Counted from the first letter of the stretch, positions 16,071-25,501 are shown. The stretch is 64,000 bases of DNA from Bradyrhizobium sp. B097 (GCF_038957035.1 NZ_CP152412.1:1298501-1362500); one strand, 5' to 3'. Notes: generated by a model from the letters alone, not told the origin. Numbers and translations: made by a program.

Positions 16071-17234
16071 GTGACATCGGGCGAAGCGAGTGCGGAGGCG
16101 GCAAAGCCGTTGCCTGAACCGGCCGTCTCGGACATGCCGCTGCTGCGGATCGAGGGCGTCGCCAAGTCGTTCGGCAATTTCCGCGCGGTCGACCGGCTCT
16201 CGCTCGACGTCCGCGCCGGCGAGTTCTTCGCGCTGCTCGGCCCGAGCGGCTGCGGCAAGACCACGCTGCTCCGCATGCTCGCAGGCTTCGAGACCCCGGA
16301 CGAGGGCCGCATCCTGCTCGGCGGCAGCGATATCGCCCAGGTGCTGCCGCATGAGCGGCCCGTCAACATGATGTTCCAAAACTACGCGCTGTTCCCGCAT
16401 CTGTCGGTGCGCGACAACATCGCCTTCGGCCTCAGGCGCGCCGGCATGGCGCGTCGCGATATTGCGACCCGCGTTGCCGAGATGGTGGCCCTCGTCAAGC
16501 TCGAGGGGCTCGAGAAGCGCAAGCCCGACCAGCTCTCCGGCGGGCAGCGGCAGCGCGTGGCGCTGGCGCGCTCGCTGGCGCGACGCCCGCAGGTGCTGCT
16601 GCTCGACGAGCCGCTCGCCGCGCTCGACAAGAAATTGCGCGAGAGCACGCAAGGGGAGCTGATGGAGCTGCAACGCCGGCTCGGCATGACCTTCATCATC
16701 GTCACCCACGATCAGGAGGAGGCGATGACGATGGCCGGCCGGATCGGCGTGATGGATGCCGGCCGGTTGGTGCAGGTCGCGACCCCGCGCAATCTCTATG
16801 AGGCGCCGGCCTCGCGCTGGATCGCCGAGTTCGTCGGCGACATCAATCTGTTCAACGGCCAGGTCGCCGCCCGCGAGAATGGACGGTTGACGGTCTCCAC
16901 CGCGGAAGCAGGCACGCTCGCGGTCAGCGAGCTGTGGCCGCCGGTGACCAAGGAGGTCGTCAGCGTCGCGATCCGCCCCGAGAAGGTGAAGCTGTCGCGC
17001 CGCGCACCGGCCTCGGACGCGGGCGCATCGCAGACGATCAACCGGCTGGAGGGCGTCGTCACCGATGTCAACTATCTCGGCGGCGTCACGAGCTACCGAG
17101 TGAAGCTGGAGACCGGCGCGGTGGTGCGCTCGTCGATGGCCAATACCGCGCGGCTCGATGTCGACGCCTATCTCGCCGGCCAGCGCGTGGTGGCGTGGTT
17201 CACCGCCGACGATTGCCTGGTGCTCGAGCAATGA
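16071..17234 (+). CDS. Polyamine-type ABC transporter ATP-binding protein (PotG/PotA-like)
   Basis: ATPase of 387 residues for an importer of the spermidine/putrescine/iron class. Walker A GPSGCGKTT, Q-loop MFQNYALFPH, signature LSGGQRQRVALARSL, Walker B VLLLDEPLAALD and switch VTHDQEEAM are all intact. A C-terminal TOBE domain begins near residue 280, with VAIRPEKVKLSRR. The GTG at 16071 gives a 21-residue Ala/Glu-rich extension before MPLLRIEGVAKSFG; an ATG at 16134 could be the real start. Its stop overlaps the next start by four bases. No binding-protein gene adjoins this set. Confidence 0.88.
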   Translation: MTSGEASAEAAKPLPEPAVSDMPLLRIEGVAKSFGNFRAVDRLSLDVRAGEFFALLGPSGCGKTTLLRMLAGFETPDEGRILLGGSDIAQVLPHERPVNMMFQNYALFPHLSVRDNIAFGLRRAGMARRDIATRVAEMVALVKLEGLEKRKPDQLSGGQRQRVALARSLARRPQVLLLDEPLAALDKKLRESTQGELMELQRRLGMTFIIVTHDQEEAMTMAGRIGVMDAGRLVQVATPRNLYEAPASRWIAEFVGDINLFNGQVAARENGRLTVSTAEAGTLAVSELWPPVTKEVVSVAIRPEKVKLSRRAPASDAGASQTINRLEGVVTDVNYLGGVTSYRVKLETGAVVRSSMANTARLDVDAYLAGQRVVAWFTADDCLVLEQ

Positions 17235-18145
17235 GTGCGCGCCGCATCTTCGCGCGGCCGGCGCGGCTCGCCGCGATTGCGCCTTACCTCTGGATGGTGC
17301 TGTTCTTCCTGGTGCCGTTCGGCTTCGTGCTGAAGATCAGCCTGTCGCAGACCGCGATCGCGCAGCCGCCCTATACGCCGGTGTTCGATTTCACCGAGGG
17401 CCGCGCGGCGCTGGCGGCCGCGTTTGCGCAATTGTCGTTCGATAATTTCCGCCTGCTGCTGCAGGACAATCTGTACATCCTGTCCTATCTGCGCAGCCTC
17501 GTCGTGGCCGTGACCTCGACGTTGATCCTGCTGCTGATTGGCTATCCGATTGCGTACGGCATGGCGCGGCTGCCGCAGCGCTGGCAGGGCGTGGCGATGA
17601 TGCTGGTGATCGTGCCGTTCTGGACCTCGTTCCTGATCCGCATCTATGCCTGGATCAACATCCTGCAGCATGACGGCCTGCTCAACCAGTTCCTGCTCAC
17701 GCTGCACATCGTGTCTGCGCCGGTGGTCTGGCTGTCGACCGACAGCGCGATGTATCTCGGCATCGTTTACTCCTATCTGCCGTTCATGATCCTGCCGCTC
17801 TATGCGACGCTCTCGAAGATGGATGCCTCGCTGCTTGAAGCCGCGGGCGATCTCGGCGCCTCGCCGCGGCAGGCGTTCTGGCTGGTGACGTTCCCGCTGT
17901 CGCTGCCGGGCGTCGGCGCCGGCGCGCTGCTCTGCTTCATTCCTGTTGTCGGCGAGTTCGTGATCCCCGATCTGCTCGCCGGCTCCAACTCGCTGATGAT
18001 CGGGCAGACGCTGTGGCTCGAGTTCTTCACCAACAAGGACTGGCCGGTGGCGTCAGCCGCGGCGGTCGCATTGTTGCTGCTGCTGGTGCCGCCGCTCGTG
18101 CTCTACGACCGCCTGCAACGCCGCCAGCTCGAGAGTAATCGCTGA
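17231..18145 (+). CDS. Polyamine-type ABC transporter permease (PotH/PotB-like)
   Basis: Inner-membrane permease of 304 residues with about six membrane helices, starting with IAPYLWMVLFFLVPFGFVL. The EAA loop reads EAAGDLGASPRQAFWLVTFP, the coupling-helix contact with the ATPase. The periplasmic loop after helix 1 (FDFTEGRAALAAAFAQLSFD) is long, as in PotB/PotH. The ATG overlaps the upstream ATPase stop (ATGA), and the stop overlaps the next ATG by one base, so the three genes are one coupled operon. Confidence 0.9.
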   Translation: MSARRIFARPARLAAIAPYLWMVLFFLVPFGFVLKISLSQTAIAQPPYTPVFDFTEGRAALAAAFAQLSFDNFRLLLQDNLYILSYLRSLVVAVTSTLILLLIGYPIAYGMARLPQRWQGVAMMLVIVPFWTSFLIRIYAWINILQHDGLLNQFLLTLHIVSAPVVWLSTDSAMYLGIVYSYLPFMILPLYATLSKMDASLLEAAGDLGASPRQAFWLVTFPLSLPGVGAGALLCFIPVVGEFVIPDLLAGSNSLMIGQTLWLEFFTNKDWPVASAAAVALLLLLVPPLVLYDRLQRRQLESNR

Positions 18146-18960
18146 TGGCTGGCACCGTCACCAGGTTGACGCGCTTCAACATGACCTCGCTGGCGCTCGG
18201 GCTGGCGTTCCTTTATCTGCCGATCGTCATCCTGGTGATCTACTCATTCAACGCCTCGCGGCTGGTGACGGTGTGGGGCGGCTGGTCGCTGCGCTGGTAC
18301 CATGAGTTCTTCAGCGATCGCGCCATGCTGGAGGCGGCGTGGATGAGCCTGTCGGTCGCCGCGGTGTCGGCGACGCTGGCGACATTGCTGGGCACGCTGG
18401 CCGCGGTCGGGCTGGCGCGCGGCGAACGGTTCCGAGGGCGGGCGCTGTTCTCCGGCATGCTGTATTCGCCGCTGGTCATGCCGGAGGTGATCTCCGGCCT
18501 GTCGCTGCTGCTGCTGTTCGTGGCGCTGAATGCCGAGCGCGGCTTCTGGACGGTGACGATCGCCCACACCACGCTGACGATGTGTTTCGTCACTGTCGTG
18601 GTGCAATCGCGCCTCGCCACGCTCGATCGCAGCCTGGAGGAAGCCGCGATGGACCTCGGCTGCGATCCGGTGCGCGCGTTCCTTTTGGTGACGCTGCCGC
18701 TGATCGTGCCGGCGATCGTTGCCGGCTGGATGCTGGCCTTCACGCTGTCGCTCGACGACGTGGTGATCGCGAGTTTCACCACTGGCCCCGGTTCGGCGAC
18801 GCTGCCGATCCGGATCTATTCCGAGGTCCGGCTCGGCGTGAAGCCCGAGATCAACGCGATCTGCACCCTGGTGATCGCGCTGATCGCCGTGATCATCGTG
18901 GTCGCCTCGTTCGCCTCGAAACTGTCGAGCACACGCGGCGAGAGCGCCGCGCCGCTGTAG
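18145..18960 (+). CDS. Polyamine-type ABC transporter permease (PotI/PotC-like)
   Basis: Second permease of the operon, 271 residues. The N-terminal helix LALGLAFLYLPIVILVIYSF and the following WGGWSLRWYHEFFSD are typical of PotC/PotI. The EAA loop is EEAAMDLGCDPVRAFLLVTLP. The section DDVVIASFTTGPGSATLPI is also a family landmark. It starts within the stop codon of the upstream permease (TGATG). The operon ends here with a repeat. No periplasmic binding protein is encoded next to it, so the ligand cannot be stated beyond the polyamine/iron class. Confidence 0.9.
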   Translation: MAGTVTRLTRFNMTSLALGLAFLYLPIVILVIYSFNASRLVTVWGGWSLRWYHEFFSDRAMLEAAWMSLSVAAVSATLATLLGTLAAVGLARGERFRGRALFSGMLYSPLVMPEVISGLSLLLLFVALNAERGFWTVTIAHTTLTMCFVTVVVQSRLATLDRSLEEAAMDLGCDPVRAFLLVTLPLIVPAIVAGWMLAFTLSLDDVVIASFTTGPGSATLPIRIYSEVRLGVKPEINAICTLVIALIAVIIVVASFASKLSSTRGESAAPL

Positions 18961-18965
18961 CGGCC

Positions 18966-19050
18966 CGTCATTGCGAGCGAAGCGAAGCAATCCATCGCGC
19001 CGCAAGCGGAGAGGTGGATTGCTTCGTCGCTGACGCTCCTCGCAATGACG
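18966..19050. repeat. Palindromic intergenic repeat (CGTCATTGCGAG type)
   Basis: The ends CGTCATTGCGAG and CTCGCAATGACG are exact inverted repeats, and AAGCAATCCA inside pairs with TGGATTGCTT. It lies between the ends of convergent ABC operons. A familiar repeat type in this genus, seen once in the window. Confidence 0.75.
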
Positions 19051-19074
19051 ACGAGGTTGGATCGGTTCCTGGCC

Positions 19075-19926
19075 TCACGACTTGACGGCGCCCGCCGTCA
19101 GCCCGCCGACCATGTAGCGCTTGAAGGCGTAGTAGACCGCGGCCGGCGGCAGCGCGTAGATGAAGCCGGTGGTCATCAAGAGCTCCCACGGCGAGTCGTC
19201 GGCGGCGAGGAAGTTGCCGAGCGCGACCGGCAGCGTGATGTCGGTGTCCTTCGACAGCAGCAGGAACGCGTAAAGATACTCGTTCCAGGCGAGCAGGATC
19301 GCGTAGGTGCCGACCGCGACCAGCGAGGGCATCATCAGCGGCACATAGACCAGGCGGAACAGCTGCAGCGTGGTGGCGCCGTCCATCGTCGCGGCTTCAT
19401 CCAGTTCGACCGGCAGCTTGTCGGAGGCCTGCTTCAGCACCCAGATCGCGTAGGGCGCGGCGATCGTCACCATCGCGAGGATCAGCGACCAGTGATTGTT
19501 GAGCAGCCCGTAGGTGCCCATGGTGCGATACATCGGCACGGCGAGGAACGCCGCCGGGATGAAGTAGGTGAACAGCGCCAGATTCATCACAGCCCGGCCG
19601 CCCGGCACGCGCAGCCGCGAGATCGAGAACGCCGCGGCGGTGGCGACGAACAGCGTCAGCGCGCCGACGGCCAGCGCGATCACGGCTGAATTCCAGAACT
19701 GGATCCAGAAGTCGCGCAGGAAGTAATGCTGCTGGTGGAACACGATCGAGAAATTATGCAGCGTCGGATGCGTCGGCCACAGCTTGCCGGTGAACGCGTC
19801 CTCCTTCGGCGAGATCGCGAACACGAACATGTGGTAGATCGGGATCATGGTCCAGATGAAGACCGGGATGCCGATCAGCAGCAGCTTGGCTTCGGTGCCG
19901 ACTTCGCGGAGGGTGGGCAGCTTCAT
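19075..19926 (-). CDS. Sugar-type ABC transporter permease (MalG-like)
   Basis: Inner-membrane permease of the carbohydrate CUT1 class, 283 residues, six helices. The EAA loop ELDEAATMDGATTLQLFRLV and the preceding YAIWVLKQASDKLPVE are typical, as is LLAWNEYLYAFLLL. It is the last gene of a three-gene set (binding protein, permease, permease). The ATG at 19926 overlaps the end of the upstream permease by four bases; the open frame continues upstream only because it runs antisense-free through that gene. No ATPase follows. Confidence 0.9.
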   Translation of the reverse strand: MKLPTLREVGTEAKLLLIGIPVFIWTMIPIYHMFVFAISPKEDAFTGKLWPTHPTLHNFSIVFHQQHYFLRDFWIQFWNSAVIALAVGALTLFVATAAAFSISRLRVPGGRAVMNLALFTYFIPAAFLAVPMYRTMGTYGLLNNHWSLILAMVTIAAPYAIWVLKQASDKLPVELDEAATMDGATTLQLFRLVYVPLMMPSLVAVGTYAILLAWNEYLYAFLLLSKDTDITLPVALGNFLAADDSPWELLMTTGFIYALPPAAVYYAFKRYMVGGLTAGAVKS

Positions 19927-20792
19927 CGCGACAACCGTTTCATCATGTAATAGACCAGCGGCAGCACGAACGGCATCGCGCAGACGATCGAGGCCATCGC
20001 CAGCGAGAGCTGGTCGAGCCTGAGATAGCGGATGCCCAGCGTCGACAGCACGTGGGTGAGGTCGGCGGGCCCGCCGCCGGTGAGCAGATAGACGCTGTTG
20101 AAATCGCCCAGCGTCCAGATCATCGAGAGCAGCGTGCAGGTGATGTAGAGCGTCTGCATCGACGGCCAGGTGATGTAGCGGAATTTCTGCCACCAATTGG
20201 CGCCGTCGACGTCGGACGCCTCGTACAGATCGTGCGGGATCGCGAGCCGTCCGGTCAGCAGGATCAGCGTCCAGAACGGCAGCGACTTCCAGATGTGCAC
20301 GCCGATCGCCATCGCGAGCGCGACCGCCGGATCGTTCAGCCAGTTCGGGCCGTCGTCGCCGGTGAACTTGAAGATCAGCTGGTTGACCACGCCCCATTCG
20401 GGATTGAGCATGAAGCGCACCGACAGGATGGTCGGGATCGACGGCACCGCCCAGGGCAGGATGAAGATGACAGACAGCCACCTGATCCAGGGCCGCTGCT
20501 GAGCGAAGAAGCCGGACAGGAACAGCGCGATCAGCATCTTGATGTTGATGCCGATGACCAGGAAGATCAGCGTGTTGACGGCCGCGCGCGCGAAGATCGG
20601 GTCGTTGTAGAGCGCGACATAGCTCGACGGATGGCGCGCCAGCCACAGGCCGTAGCCGACCGGATAGACCACGAAGGCGAGGAAGACGAGCAGATAGGGC
20701 ACGAGCAGCACGATGCCCCAGACCTGCGGCGGCGACAGCCGCGCCGACAGTGGCGGCGAGGGGACATCGGATGCGGAGAGCGTGATCGCCAT
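19923..20792 (-). CDS. Sugar-type ABC transporter permease (MalF-like)
   Basis: Inner-membrane permease of 289 residues. Helices start at VWGIVLLVPYLLVFLAFVVY. The EAA loop is YEASDVDGANWWQKFRYITWP and the section TLGDFNSVYLLTGGGP is a CUT1 family landmark. It pairs with the MalG-like gene at 19075-19926, with a 4-base overlap. A fold-back repeat separates it from the upstream binding-protein gene by about 200 bases, which may lower its expression relative to the binding protein. Confidence 0.9.
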   Translation of the reverse strand: MAITLSASDVPSPPLSARLSPPQVWGIVLLVPYLLVFLAFVVYPVGYGLWLARHPSSYVALYNDPIFARAAVNTLIFLVIGINIKMLIALFLSGFFAQQRPWIRWLSVIFILPWAVPSIPTILSVRFMLNPEWGVVNQLIFKFTGDDGPNWLNDPAVALAMAIGVHIWKSLPFWTLILLTGRLAIPHDLYEASDVDGANWWQKFRYITWPSMQTLYITCTLLSMIWTLGDFNSVYLLTGGGPADLTHVLSTLGIRYLRLDQLSLAMASIVCAMPFVLPLVYYMMKRLSR

Positions 20793-20832
20793 TCGGTTAC
20801 TCTAAGAACGAGGTGTCGGACGCATCCACGGT

Positions 20833-20954
20833 GTCGTCCCGGCGAAGGCCGGGACCCATAACCACAGGTCCCGGTCGTTGCGCGAAAGCCGTCGACCAGC
20901 ATACTCCAGAACTGCTGCCGCGGCGTATGGGTCCCGGCTTTCGCCGGGACGACG
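20833..20954. repeat. Fold-back repeat, family 3 (GTCGTCCCGGCGAAGG type)
   Basis: The left arm GTCGTCCCGGCGAAGGCCGG and the right arm CCGGCTTTCGCCGGGACGAC are imperfect inverted repeats around a 70-base centre containing ACCCATAACCAC. Relatives occur at 26918-27038 and 27094-27196. It lies inside the sugar-type ABC operon. Confidence 0.8.
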
Positions 20955-20990
20955 CGGAGCTAGTGTCGGCAGTACCGGTCATCGTTTAGC

Positions 20991-22376
20991 TTACCCGGCG
21001 ACCTGCTTGATGCGGGCGATCAGTTCGTCGACGGCCTTGTCCACCGGCACCTTCTCGCTGACCACGCGGTTCATCGCCTTGGCCCAGACGTTCTCGTTGT
21101 TCAGGATGGTGAACTTCCAGTTCTTGGTAAAGTCGAACGGCGCGGTGCCGCCGGTGAACTGATTCCAGACTGCCTTGCGATGCCGGTCGGCCTGCCAGAA
21201 CGGGCTCGCCTGGCTGGCCTTGGTCACCGGGAACCAGCGGCCGAGCGCACCTTCGATATAGGGCCGCACGTTGTCTTCCTGCATCAGGAAGCTGATGAAC
21301 TGCTTGCCTTCCGCCTTGTTCTTGGCGTTGGCGAAGATCAGCCCGGTCTTGACGTCGGAGCGATACCGGATCGTCGAGCCGTCCGGTGCCTTCGGGAACG
21401 ACGCCGTGATGATGTCGTGCTCGTAGGCCTGCTTGCCGGCGGCGCGCTGCGCGTCGGTCAGCGCCGGGTTGGTGGAATCCTCGAACCACTTCGCCGCGAT
21501 CGAGATCGTGAAATTGTGGGTCATCACGATCGTCTTGTTGTGGAAGGCGACGTTGTTGTCCGGGTCCTTCCAGGTCGTCGAGGATGGCGGCGTGCAGCCC
21601 TTGATGTAGGTGTCGGTATAGTCCTTCAGCGCGTGGATCAGGCCGTCGCGCACCTTGGGATCGTCGACGAGGAGCTTGCCGTCATCGTCGACCAGCTTGA
21701 CGTGGTAGGCGTCCATGAAGGTGTAGAATGACTGGAACGAGTCGGTGGATTCCACGCCCATCGGCTGGCCGACGCCGTAGATGCGCTGGCCGGTCGCCTT
21801 GCGAATCCCCGGCTGCACCTTGTCGCACCAGAACGTCCAGTAATCCTCCCACTTGGTCGGGATGTCATCGGCCTTGAAGCCGGCCTTCTCCAGCATGTCG
21901 CCCCAGATCTGGACGTGCATGCTCTGCTGCTTGAGCGGGAAGCCGTAATAGGACTTCTTCTTGGTGACGTCATTGTAGAGCAGGGCCGCTTCCAGCGTGT
22001 TCGGCGCGAAGGCGTCCTTCATCGGCAGCATGATGTCGGACAGGTCTTCGAGCTTGCCCTCGAAGGCCCACTTGCCCTGGGCCTGCACATCGTAGGTGTC
22101 GGAATAGGCGACGTCGGGCACGGTGCCGGAATCCAGCGCGGCAACCGTCTTCGGAATCATGTCCTGGATCGCGTATTGCGACAGTTCGACCTTGATGCCG
22201 GTCTTGGCTTCGAATTTCTTGATCGTATCGAGCAGCGCGTCGTCTTCGGACTTGTAAAATCCCTTGCCCCACCAGACGGTGATCGTCTTGCCCTGGGCCA
22301 GAGCGGGTGCAGTTGCGGCGAACAGGCCGACCGCAGCGACCGCAATTGATAGCGCACCGATAACCTTGGATCTCAC
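20991..22376 (-). CDS. ABC transporter extracellular solute-binding protein, family 1
   Basis: Periplasmic binding protein of 461 residues. A signal peptide is visible (VIGALSIAVAAVGLFAATAPALA, cleavage before QGKTIT). The start of the mature part, ITVWWGKGFYKSEDDALLD, resembles sugar or glycerol-phosphate binding proteins. YYGFPLKQQSMHVQIWGDML and SFPKAPDGSTIRYRSD fit the family. It heads the operon with two CUT1 permeases. A possible LacI-type operator lies 31 bases upstream. The ligand is not identifiable; a carbohydrate or polyol is likely. Confidence 0.87.
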   Translation of the reverse strand: MRSKVIGALSIAVAAVGLFAATAPALAQGKTITVWWGKGFYKSEDDALLDTIKKFEAKTGIKVELSQYAIQDMIPKTVAALDSGTVPDVAYSDTYDVQAQGKWAFEGKLEDLSDIMLPMKDAFAPNTLEAALLYNDVTKKKSYYGFPLKQQSMHVQIWGDMLEKAGFKADDIPTKWEDYWTFWCDKVQPGIRKATGQRIYGVGQPMGVESTDSFQSFYTFMDAYHVKLVDDDGKLLVDDPKVRDGLIHALKDYTDTYIKGCTPPSSTTWKDPDNNVAFHNKTIVMTHNFTISIAAKWFEDSTNPALTDAQRAAGKQAYEHDIITASFPKAPDGSTIRYRSDVKTGLIFANAKNKAEGKQFISFLMQEDNVRPYIEGALGRWFPVTKASQASPFWQADRHRKAVWNQFTGGTAPFDFTKNWKFTILNNENVWAKAMNRVVSEKVPVDKAVDELIARIKQVAG

Positions 22377-22406
22377 GTTCTTCTCCCCTCATGAGGCCGG
22401 CTTTTT

Positions 22407-22418
22407 TAACCGGTTAGG
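22407..22418 (-). promoter_or_regulatory. Possible LacI-family operator
   Basis: TTTTTTAACCGGTTAGGG contains the palindrome TAACCGGTTA. A central CG flanked by AACCGGTT is a common LacI/GalR-type site in rhizobia. It is 31 bases upstream of the binding-protein start codon. No LacI-type regulator gene is visible nearby. Confidence 0.4.
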
Positions 22419-22583
22419 GAAAACACTAGCGCATGCCCGTGACCCGATAAAGATGTCGCGTCGACGACTTCTGTAGGGGGCTCGCGGGAGAGCGTGGATC
22501 AGTCCCGCTGCATTGATGCGGAAAGTGAATGGATCGATCAGTTCGACGCTTGATCAGTTCGACCTTGGTCGGTTCGACTTTGG

Positions 22584-24560
22584 TCAGTTCGATTTGGCAT
22601 TCTCGGCCGCTGTCGCCGGTGCGTTGCCGGGCGTGCCTGCCGCGGCATCGGGCGCGGCCGCGGGCCGTGCGGCACCGCCGGTGAAGCGCTCGATCACCGA
22701 GCGCACCGCGTCGCGGGTCTTGCGATCCTTCACCGCGTCGAGCAACGGGGCGGATGCCGGCGAGCGGCGGATCAGGCTTTCCGGATCGGGGAAGATCAGC
22801 GGATCGTCCCACGGGCCTTGAATCACGAAGGGCAGATCGAACGCGGTGCCGCCGGCAGCCGCCGAGGTCAGGCTGGCGACGCCCTTGAGATCGTACTCGC
22901 GCGACGGCACCGAGGCGGTGCCGGTCAGCGTGATCTTCGCCGCCGGGCTCTCGACATGGATGTCGTCGGCGGTCGCGACGCCGTCGGCGAATTTCACCGA
23001 GACGCTGAGATTGTCATAGGCCGTCGAGCCCGAGCGGAAATTGCCGCCGCCGGACAGCGGCCGCTTCTCCAGCCGCCGCAGCAGTTGCTCGACATTGAAG
23101 CCGGCGATCGCGCCGTCATGCCCGTTCAGCGTCGCGGTGCCGTCCAGTGACGATGCGAGCCCGAACGGGCTCGAGCCGGAGGCCGTCAGCGAGACGTTGA
23201 GGTTGCCGCGTCCGGACAGCTTGTTGATGCCGAACAGTTCGCTGGCACAGGCCTGCAGATCGACATCGGTGAACTGGAATTGCGCCCTGACGTCGGCGAC
23301 CGCGTCCGAGCGCGCGATCGCGAACGAACCCTTGGCGATGCCGCCATACATCTGCGCCTCGCCGACGCTGAGCGCGAGCGCGCCGCCCCGCAGATTGGCG
23401 CCGAACGCGGTGCGGCCGAGCTTGGACGGGCCGACCGTCACCTTGGCGGCCGACAGGCGCATGTCGAGATCGGTCGACGACAGCGAGGAGAGGTCGAACA
23501 GCTGTCTGTTCCAGTCGCGCTGGCCGCTGGCCAGCAGGCGGAACGTCGAGATGTAGGGCGTGAAATCGAGATTGCCGGCGGCAAGCGTCGCCTGCAGCGT
23601 CTGCCGGCCGTTATTGGCGTAGGTCATCACGCCCTCGGCGACATTGCCGTCGAGCTCGACATTGACATTGGTCAGCGCGACCGAGCCGCCGACCACATTG
23701 GCGCGAGCCTTCAGTGCGAAGCGGCCGAAGCCGCCACCGCCGCCGGGCGGCGCCTGGCCCATCCAGCGCAACGCGTTGCGCAGCGACGGTGAGTCCATGG
23801 TGGCGGTGCCTTCCATCATCAGGCTGGTGCGGTTGGCGACGGTTCCGTCGAACGCAATCTTCAGCGGCGCGCTGGCAAGCCGTGCCTTGAGGCCGGAGCG
23901 GTCGCCCGACAGCAGCGCGACGAAATCGCTGGCGCTGATCGAGCCGTCGACGCGTTCGCCGCGCCAGTCGAACTGGCCGGTCGCGGCAAACGAACGCGAG
24001 ATGGAGGGCCAGGCCAGCGAAAGGTCGATATCGCCGAGCTGTTCGGAGATGTGGTTGGTGCCGTCCTCGTAATTCAGCTCGCCGTCCTGGATCCGGATTT
24101 CCGAGAATGACACCTGGTTCTCGGCGCCGGGCGTCATCGTCTTGGCGATGGTCTCGACGAACGGGGTCCAGTTGCTCTCGCCGGCGCTGTCGCGAACCAC
24201 ATGGATATGCGGACGGAGCATCATGACGTCGGCAATCTCGAACCGCCGCAGCAACAGCGGCAGCAGGCGCAGGTTCGCGGTCAGCACGTCGACCTGCAAG
24301 GCCGGATCGGTGGTATCAGCGCCCTTCAGCCCGACATTGTGAAAGGAGACATAGCTGCCGGGAAACACCGAAACGTCGATCGGCCCGTTGACGACGAGCT
24401 CGAGCCCGGTCACGGCGCGAATCTGCGCTTCCACCGCGCTCCGCAGCGCGTCCCGGTTGAGGAACCAGGACGTTGCGACCAGCCCCACGAGCGCCAGGCC
24501 GAGAAGCGCCGCGATCGGCATCCCCAGGCGCTTAATTCCTTGGGCCATCGTCAATGACAT
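22584..24560 (-). CDS. AsmA family protein
   Basis: Membrane-anchored envelope protein of 658 residues. One N-terminal membrane helix is visible (PIAALLGLALVGLVATSWFL), followed by LEAQIR-like sequence, TGLELVVNGPIDVSVFPGSY and VDVLTANLRLLPLLLRRFEI, which are the AsmA N-terminal pattern. A long beta-rich middle and a conserved C-terminal stretch (GHDGAIAGFNVEQLLRRLEK, ITLTGTASVPSREYDLKG) follow. The end is a Pro/Ala-rich tail. AsmA-like proteins are linked to outer-membrane lipid and protein homeostasis. The start is uncertain: 24560, 24548, or further upstream. Confidence 0.83.
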   Translation of the reverse strand: MSLTMAQGIKRLGMPIAALLGLALVGLVATSWFLNRDALRSAVEAQIRAVTGLELVVNGPIDVSVFPGSYVSFHNVGLKGADTTDPALQVDVLTANLRLLPLLLRRFEIADVMMLRPHIHVVRDSAGESNWTPFVETIAKTMTPGAENQVSFSEIRIQDGELNYEDGTNHISEQLGDIDLSLAWPSISRSFAATGQFDWRGERVDGSISASDFVALLSGDRSGLKARLASAPLKIAFDGTVANRTSLMMEGTATMDSPSLRNALRWMGQAPPGGGGGFGRFALKARANVVGGSVALTNVNVELDGNVAEGVMTYANNGRQTLQATLAAGNLDFTPYISTFRLLASGQRDWNRQLFDLSSLSSTDLDMRLSAAKVTVGPSKLGRTAFGANLRGGALALSVGEAQMYGGIAKGSFAIARSDAVADVRAQFQFTDVDLQACASELFGINKLSGRGNLNVSLTASGSSPFGLASSLDGTATLNGHDGAIAGFNVEQLLRRLEKRPLSGGGNFRSGSTAYDNLSVSVKFADGVATADDIHVESPAAKITLTGTASVPSREYDLKGVASLTSAAAGGTAFDLPFVIQGPWDDPLIFPDPESLIRRSPASAPLLDAVKDRKTRDAVRSVIERFTGGAARPAAAPDAAAGTPGNAPATAAENAKSN

Positions 24561-24792
24561 ATCCGGGTCGGGTTGAGTTTTGTCGGGGCGTCGTCGAACA
24601 CTGCCGGCTGCGCAATGGAAGCCGGTGCCAACCCACGCAACTTGAAGGGTTTTCTTGTCGCTTTCAAGGCCATGTTGATGCCGCAGGCCGCCGCCCGCCG
24701 CCGCACGGGGCCGTGATTGACGCATTGCGAAGATTTCGCCTAATAATCCGCTGGACAGAGCCGTTCCGCGCCCTCCATCAGGTATTCATTGC

Positions 24793-25500
24793 ATGAACAA
24801 GGTTTATCCCGACGCCAAATCGGCACTCGATGGTCTCCTCAAGGACGGCATGATGATCATGTCGGGCGGCTTCGGCCTCTGCGGCATCGCCGAGACCCTG
24901 TCGGACGCGATCCGCGATTCCGGCGTCAAGGGCCTCACCGTCGTCTCCAACAATGCCGGCGTCGACGGCATCGGCCTCAGCCGGCTGCTGGAGACGCGCC
25001 AGATCAAGAAGATGATCTCGTCCTATGTCGGTGAGAACAAGCTGTTCGCCCAGCAATATCTCGCCGGCGAGCTCGAGCTCGAGTTCAACCCGCAGGGCAC
25101 GCTGGCCGAGCGCATCCGCGCCGGCGGCGCCGGCATCCCGGCCTTCTACACCAAGACCGGCGTCGGCACGCTGATCGCCGAAGGCAAGGAAGTGAAGGAA
25201 TTCGACGGCGAGAAGTACATCATGGAACGCGGCCTGTTCGCCGACGTCGCCATCGTGCACGCCTGGAAGGGCGACACCGCCGGCAACCTGGTCTACCGCA
25301 AGACCGCGCGCAACTTTAACCCGATGATGGCGACCGCCGCGAAGGTCACCGTCGCCGAGGTCGAGCATCTGGTGCCGGCCGGCGAGATCGACCCGGACCA
25401 CATCCACACCCCCGGCATCTTCGTCAAACGCATCATCGAGGTCGGGACCGGCAAGAAGCGGATCGAGTTCCGCAACACCCGCCCGCGGCCCGCCGCTTAA
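24793..25500 (+). CDS. scoA: Succinyl-CoA:3-ketoacid CoA-transferase, subunit A
   Basis: Alpha subunit of a type I CoA-transferase, 235 residues. It moves CoA from succinyl-CoA to acetoacetate, linking ketone-body or poly-3-hydroxybutyrate breakdown to the TCA cycle. Landmarks are DGMMIMSGGFGLCGIAETL (CoA-binding glycine loop), NNAGVDGIGLSRLLETRQIK, SYVGENKLFAQQYLAGELEL and PAFYTKTGVGTLIAEGKE. The end, HTPGIFVKRIIEVG, is typical of ScoA. The B subunit follows after 78 bases containing a palindromic repeat. Assignment to acetoacetate is by family. Confidence 0.93.
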   Translation: MNKVYPDAKSALDGLLKDGMMIMSGGFGLCGIAETLSDAIRDSGVKGLTVVSNNAGVDGIGLSRLLETRQIKKMISSYVGENKLFAQQYLAGELELEFNPQGTLAERIRAGGAGIPAFYTKTGVGTLIAEGKEVKEFDGEKYIMERGLFADVAIVHAWKGDTAGNLVYRKTARNFNPMMATAAKVTVAEVEHLVPAGEIDPDHIHTPGIFVKRIIEVGTGKKRIEFRNTRPRPAA

Positions 25501-25501
25501 C

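Noticed and set aside
19075..20646. Apparent 523-residue permease fusion on the minus strand
   Set aside because: The extra N-terminal 240 codons are an out-of-frame reading of the MalF-like gene. The MalG-like gene has its own ATG at 19926 in an ATGA overlap.
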